A DNA stretch of 10,381 bases from Acidobacteriota bacterium (GTDB taxonomy: Bacteria; Acidobacteriota; Terriglobia; Acidoferrales; 2-02-FULL-67-57): the NCBI GenBank assembly GCA_016210895.1, contig JACQTG010000271.1, forward strand, positions 1 to 10,381, in the 5' to 3' direction. The translations under genes and the position numbers were made by a program. Below the pieces are notes generated by a model, which worked only from the letters and a program-made list of their open reading frames with translations, searched no databases and was not told the DNA's origin. Below, piece after piece: positions 7,098 through 10,381 of this stretch. Each line of letters starts with the position of its first letter. The first letter of the stretch is position 1.

Positions 7098-7103
7098 CCT
7101 CCT
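7098..7103 (-). promoter_or_regulatory. Ribosome binding site of the S8 peptidase gene
   Basis: AGGAGG lies 6 nt before the ATG at 7091, within the longer purine run GGAGAGGAGG. It sets the start of the signal peptide and rules against the upstream GTG at 7139. Confidence 0.8.
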
Positions 7104-7148
7104 CTCCATTGGATTCCAGCCCGTGTTCCGGCCACCCACCTCCCTTCG

Positions 7149-10100
7149 CTAGGGAGTGCCGGCCAGGATGTACTGGTCGCTCCTGATTTCAAATAGCGTT
7201 GGCCCGTTGGCGAAGCCCACCACCCGATAGACGTACTTGCGGCCGGGTTCCAGGGCGGCACTGATGAACTCGTTTGGACCGAAATTCGCGGAACTGCCGA
7301 TCTGGGTGAGTTCTCCGTCGGGCCCAACTTCGAAGAGGACGAAGTCCACGTCGGGCAGCACCCCGAGGTCCGTCAGCTGTACACTCAAGCTGGCGTCCAC
7401 GCCGAGGGTACGCTCCTTGCCGAAGAACTCGATGTCCACGTAGTCCACGCCTTCGACGAGGTTGGCGCCGGCTGTCCCGATGGGCACCAAGCCGGTGAAA
7501 AACTCGGTGTCCACGGTGGTCTCCAACCCTTCGGCCGCGTCCACAAATTCCGTTCCCGAGACCCCAACGGTGTTGTCTGGATTCAGGGCGACGGTCCGCA
7601 CGGCGTACTGGAAGTCTTTGGGGTTTTCGAGTCCACGCGCGCGGAAGAAGCCCACGATCTGGCCGCGGTCGACGAACGAGGCCTGACTGCCTGGCACGTA
7701 GTCCAAGTAGCCCGAGCCGTCGGTAGAGGCGTCACCCTCGAAGTACTCACGGGTCAGTGGATCCGAGGGAAAGAGCCGCCCTGTCCTCTGCCCCTTGAGC
7801 CGCTTGCGGATTTCATAGGCCAGGGCGCCCGTGACTGGCCTCCAACTGACCTGCACAGCATCGCCGAATACCGCGGCCTTTACGCCCTTGGGCTTGTCCG
7901 GCGCCGGCCGCACGGCGGTGAAGGATGAGACAGCGCTCGAGACCGTCTGCCGACCGCCAATGGGGGCCCGAGCATTCGCGCCCAACTCGCGCGCCGCAAA
8001 CACTTGCTCGATGAGAGTGCGGTGCATCCCCACCTGGCGGGGATTGCCGGGCTCCACCAGCCCGCTCGGGTAAAGCAGGGCGTCGGCGAGGATGGTGGCA
8101 TCGCGGGCACGGACGAAGTTGTCCGGCGCCATGATGCCGAGGATATACAGAGAGCCTAGGAAGAGCCGCTCCCAAGTTTCCTGGCCCTGCAAGATGCCTG
8201 TGGTGGGGCTGCCGGTGATGAGGTCGGGGCGGACGAAGCCGCTGCCAGTTTCATAAAGCTGAAGCAACTCGCGGACGTCCCACATGGCGGCTTCGTAGAT
8301 TTCCCCGTCTTGGTGTAGCTCGCACTCGCGGCCGTCGGGGGCGCGGGTGGTGCGGTTGAAGCGGCAGAGCTGGGAGTAGAGCAAGCCGCTATTGGCGTTG
8401 CGAATCCAAGCGATGAGGTCAGGGTCGCCGTTGGCGGCGGTGAAAACCCGCTTCTCCCGGACGGCCTGGCGTAGCCGGAAGCCATTCACCACATACTCGC
8501 CCAAGGACGGGTCCTGAGAAATGGTCTCCGCCCAAAGGTCCGCCTGGCCCTCATTCAATGCCCCCGACTCGACGCCGCCCTCAAAACCCGCAATGGGCGT
8601 CGAAATCGAGTGCATTCCTTCGTGATAGGGAACCCCGTCCTCGATGGCCAGGTCATTGAACAAGAAGCCGTGGCCGTACGCGGTGGGATTGACGATGACT
8701 TCCTGCCCGGCGACCTTCGCTACCAGCGGCACCGAGAAAGCGTTGTCGAGCCCGAGCACCCGCTCCACAAAGTCGGGCGAGCCGGCTTCCCCCACGCGGG
8801 GACACCCGAGGGCGGTGACTCCGGGTGGACAGGGGATGTGGACAATGCCCTGGAGGGGCGCGTCCTTGTTCGGGAAGCTATCGGGGAAGTCGCCCGCGCC
8901 CAGCGGGTTATTGGCCTGGTCGTCGCGGATGTGAAGGTCGGTGATGTACTCGAGGAGGTAGTTGATGAAGAAGAAGATGTTGATCTCGTCCTGGTGCTCG
9001 GCCGGCTCGGCCTCGGGGCCGAAATGCTTGTCCTCGCGGGTGGCCTGCTCAACCGGCTGCAGATCTTGAGCGAAGTGCCAGGTGCCGAGGGGCGGCTGCA
9101 GGAAAGGCGCTTTCACCGCCAGGGTATTGTGCACGTGGGCGTGCGTGCCGGTGAGCTCGCCGGCCGTGCCCGTGGTGCGGTTGGTGGCGTCGAAGTTGCG
9201 CAGGTTCACGCGCAACTGCCCTGCCGGGCGGCCCGTCGCATCTCGCGGGATGATGCCGGCGTCCTGGAGGTTCTTATCGATTACCGGGTGGGTGGGGAAG
9301 ATGTCGCCGGTGGCACCCACCAAGTTACTCGTGCCTTGCGCGAGCACTTTGTCTCTGCGGGTGAGCAGCTCTCCGCTGTCAGCATCCAGCGTGTACTGGA
9401 CCACACCGAAGGGATTCCGAGAATACAGGATGAATTCCCAGGCCAAGCGGAACCCGTCAGCGGTGGGAAAAACGACTAGTTCCGGGGACGGCTCCTGGAA
9501 GGGCCCTAGGCTGGCTTCAAACCGGTCGAGGGCCGGCGCCAGATGCTGGCTGATTTCCGGGGAGAGGTCCACAGCGTAGGGAGCCAAATCGGCCCGGGCA
9601 CGCTGCACGGCTTCCTCGGCAGAGAGAATCGGCGTCGTCGGCACCCCAGAGACTGAGTAGGTGGGACCGAAGGCGGCAATCACCTGGTTCGCAGAGTTCA
9701 CCCCGACGCCAATACCGCCGCCGCGTACCCGCAGCCCTTGATACATCTGGTCGAAGCGCACCAGCGTTCCCCCCAGGGCCGGCGTGGCTTTGGTGAGTTG
9801 GAGGCCGGAAAGGTCGGTGAAGCCGAACAAGAGCTGATTTTCGGCGATGAACGCCCGGGCAGCATCGGCCGCCGAGCCGCTGTAGGCGGCAGTCCGAAAG
9901 TCCCACACCGCGTCGATCGAGCCGGCAAACTCGTCCCAGCGGGCATGGACCTGCGTTCCATAGCTGTTCCGAAAACTCGCCAGCGCCTCTTGCTGCGCGG
10001 CGCTCGGCACACGCAGCCCCACTGCACCGGGCCGGGCGTTAATGTCGTAATCCAAACTGACCGGGGCCGGACTCTCCATCGCGGCTGTCTGGGCGAACAA

Positions 10101-10160
10101 CCCAACACCGCCAAGATGGAAAAACGCCAGGGCCCCCAGGAATGCGAAGATGCGCTTCAT
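7149..10160 (-). CDS. Secreted M36 fungalysin-type zinc metallopeptidase
   Basis: A 1003-aa secreted metalloprotease. A signal peptide (about 1-24) precedes an FTP-type prodomain (about 100-168, with QMYQGLRVRGGGIGVGV) and a PepSY-like segment (about 178-268, ending YTLDADSGELLTRRDK); both occur in M36 propeptides, which hold the enzyme inactive. The catalytic part (about 280-730) has the zinc site His513-Glu514-x-x-His517 (YHEGMHSIS) and third ligand Glu537 (ALNEGQADLWAE). FFFINYLLEYI (396-406) and DGEIYEAAMWDVR (618-630) match conserved M36 positions. A fibronectin-III-like region (about 755-870) and a C-terminal beta domain (about 890-1003) follow; the latter resembles the end of the S8 protein next door. 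The C-terminal extension makes it longer than many M36 enzymes. The ATG at 10160 follows AAGGAG by 10 nt and opens directly onto the signal peptide (MKRIFAFLGALAFF). It leads the protease operon; the S8 gene follows after 57 nt. Confidence 0.94.
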   Translation of the reverse strand: MKRIFAFLGALAFFHLGGVGLFAQTAAMESPAPVSLDYDINARPGAVGLRVPSAAQQEALASFRNSYGTQVHARWDEFAGSIDAVWDFRTAAYSGSAADAARAFIAENQLLFGFTDLSGLQLTKATPALGGTLVRFDQMYQGLRVRGGGIGVGVNSANQVIAAFGPTYSVSGVPTTPILSAEEAVQRARADLAPYAVDLSPEISQHLAPALDRFEASLGPFQEPSPELVVFPTADGFRLAWEFILYSRNPFGVVQYTLDADSGELLTRRDKVLAQGTSNLVGATGDIFPTHPVIDKNLQDAGIIPRDATGRPAGQLRVNLRNFDATNRTTGTAGELTGTHAHVHNTLAVKAPFLQPPLGTWHFAQDLQPVEQATREDKHFGPEAEPAEHQDEINIFFFINYLLEYITDLHIRDDQANNPLGAGDFPDSFPNKDAPLQGIVHIPCPPGVTALGCPRVGEAGSPDFVERVLGLDNAFSVPLVAKVAGQEVIVNPTAYGHGFLFNDLAIEDGVPYHEGMHSISTPIAGFEGGVESGALNEGQADLWAETISQDPSLGEYVVNGFRLRQAVREKRVFTAANGDPDLIAWIRNANSGLLYSQLCRFNRTTRAPDGRECELHQDGEIYEAAMWDVRELLQLYETGSGFVRPDLITGSPTTGILQGQETWERLFLGSLYILGIMAPDNFVRARDATILADALLYPSGLVEPGNPRQVGMHRTLIEQVFAARELGANARAPIGGRQTVSSAVSSFTAVRPAPDKPKGVKAAVFGDAVQVSWRPVTGALAYEIRKRLKGQRTGRLFPSDPLTREYFEGDASTDGSGYLDYVPGSQASFVDRGQIVGFFRARGLENPKDFQYAVRTVALNPDNTVGVSGTEFVDAAEGLETTVDTEFFTGLVPIGTAGANLVEGVDYVDIEFFGKERTLGVDASLSVQLTDLGVLPDVDFVLFEVGPDGELTQIGSSANFGPNEFISAALEPGRKYVYRVVGFANGPTLFEIRSDQYILAGTP

Positions 10161-10170
10161 GGTAGATCAA

Positions 10171-10176
10171 CTCCTT
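10171..10176 (-). promoter_or_regulatory. Ribosome binding site of the M36 peptidase gene
   Basis: AAGGAG, within TAGGAAGGAG, lies 10 nt before the ATG at 10160. The spacing is at the long end of the usual range, but no other start is plausible. Confidence 0.65.
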
Positions 10177-10221
10177 CCTAATTGTTTACTTGCCCCCTGT
10201 TTCTTCCGCCATTTAAGGAGG

Positions 10222-10259
10222 CGCCACCGGGGAGCTAACCTTCAAGCGCCCCGGCGGCG
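10222..10259 (-). promoter_or_regulatory. Hairpin in the 5' leader of the protease operon
   Basis: The arms 10222-10232 and 10249-10259 form an 11-bp GC-rich stem around a 16-nt loop. The single non-Watson-Crick position (10226/10255) is a U-G wobble on the minus-strand transcript but A-C on the plus strand, which fits a structure made in the M36 mRNA leader. It lies about 46 nt before the ribosome site, so it would not block it directly. It matches no riboswitch I know. Confidence 0.5.
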
Positions 10260-10289
10260 GACCTAGTTCCTAATGGGGGTTGCTGGCGC

Positions 10290-10306
10290 TAGTAGTGACA
10301 CTACTA
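10290..10306. promoter_or_regulatory. Perfect 17-bp palindrome, probable operator
   Basis: TAGTAGTG and CACTACTA are exact complements around one central base. The palindrome touches the TATAAT box (10311-10306) and would cover the transcription start expected near 10299, the classic position for a repressor. Dimeric winged-helix repressors bind sites of this size and symmetry, but the family cannot be named from the site, and no regulator gene is in view. Confidence 0.6.
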
Positions 10307-10320
10307 TTATAGGATGTCAA
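10306..10320 (-). promoter_or_regulatory. Probable promoter region (TATAAT box) of the protease operon
   Basis: TATAAT (10311-10306) is a consensus -10 box about 146 nt before the M36 start. TTGACA (10320-10315), a consensus -35 hexamer, lies only 3 nt upstream of it, so the two cannot work as one sigma-70 promoter. The hexamer at the right distance for TATAAT (GGGTGA, 17 nt upstream) is poor. The promoter may thus need an activator, or TTGACA may serve another start. Downstream of TTGACA no good -10 lies at 16-18 nt. Confidence 0.5.
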
Positions 10321-10354
10321 GTAGGTTTTCACCCTAGTACACCCGGTTTTTTCC

Positions 10355-10377
10355 CCTAGGAGCCCTAGGAGCCTAGG
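10355..10377. repeat. Three phased CCTAGG boxes upstream of the protease promoter
   Basis: CCTAGG, itself a palindrome, occurs at 10355-10360, 10364-10369 and 10372-10377, with 9- and 8-bp spacing, near one helical turn. The copies sit in a short tandem repeat of CCTAGGAGC, about 45 bp upstream of the TATAAT box. They may bind a protein that acts on the promoter. The repeat may continue past the right edge. Confidence 0.5.
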
Positions 10378-10381
10378 AAAT

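Noticed and set aside
8610..9479. A 289-codon plus-strand open frame inside the M36 gene
   Set aside because: It is antisense to conserved M36 sequence, has no ribosome site that I can see and no known protein features.

Overview
The window is GC-rich bacterial DNA in which all six supported genes lie on the minus strand, so the window reads right to left. There is no tRNA, rRNA, CRISPR array or recognisable insertion sequence. The gene content best fits Acidobacteriota or a neighbouring soil or subsurface phylum. The pointers are large secreted S8 and M36 peptidases with C-terminal beta domains, a membrane-anchored alkaline-phosphatase-superfamily enzyme beside a characteristic membrane protein, a small ribbon-helix-helix protein ending in an LGY tail, and a REP-like intergenic repeat. 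This assignment is an inference from family knowledge; there is no marker gene.

Right part (10381 to 4770): a regulatory region holds three phased CCTAGG boxes, a TATAAT box, a perfect 17-bp palindrome touching that box, and a strong hairpin in the 5' leader. It precedes a secreted M36 (fungalysin-type) zinc metallopeptidase (10160-7149). After 57 nt comes a secreted subtilisin-family S8 serine peptidase (7091-4770). Both carry signal peptides and N-terminal inhibitory prodomains, and their C-terminal domains resemble each other, so this looks like a two-gene extracellular protein-degradation operon. The S8 gene ends in a palindrome and a long inverted repeat that probably mark the transcript end.

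Middle (4769 to 4053): about 0.7 kb without a convincing gene, containing a REP-like element and some short repeats.

Left part (4052 to 830): a compact same-strand cassette of a 67-aa ribbon-helix-helix protein, a 272-aa multi-spanning membrane protein with an extracytoplasmic beta domain, and a 704-aa membrane-anchored phosphodiesterase/nucleotide-pyrophosphatase-type enzyme with a complete bimetal site. Its substrate is unknown. This conserved-looking but poorly characterised cassette is the best candidate in the window for an undescribed system. After two small hairpins comes the start of an amidase-signature hydrolase (701 to beyond the left edge), with the whole Lys-Ser-Ser triad visible.
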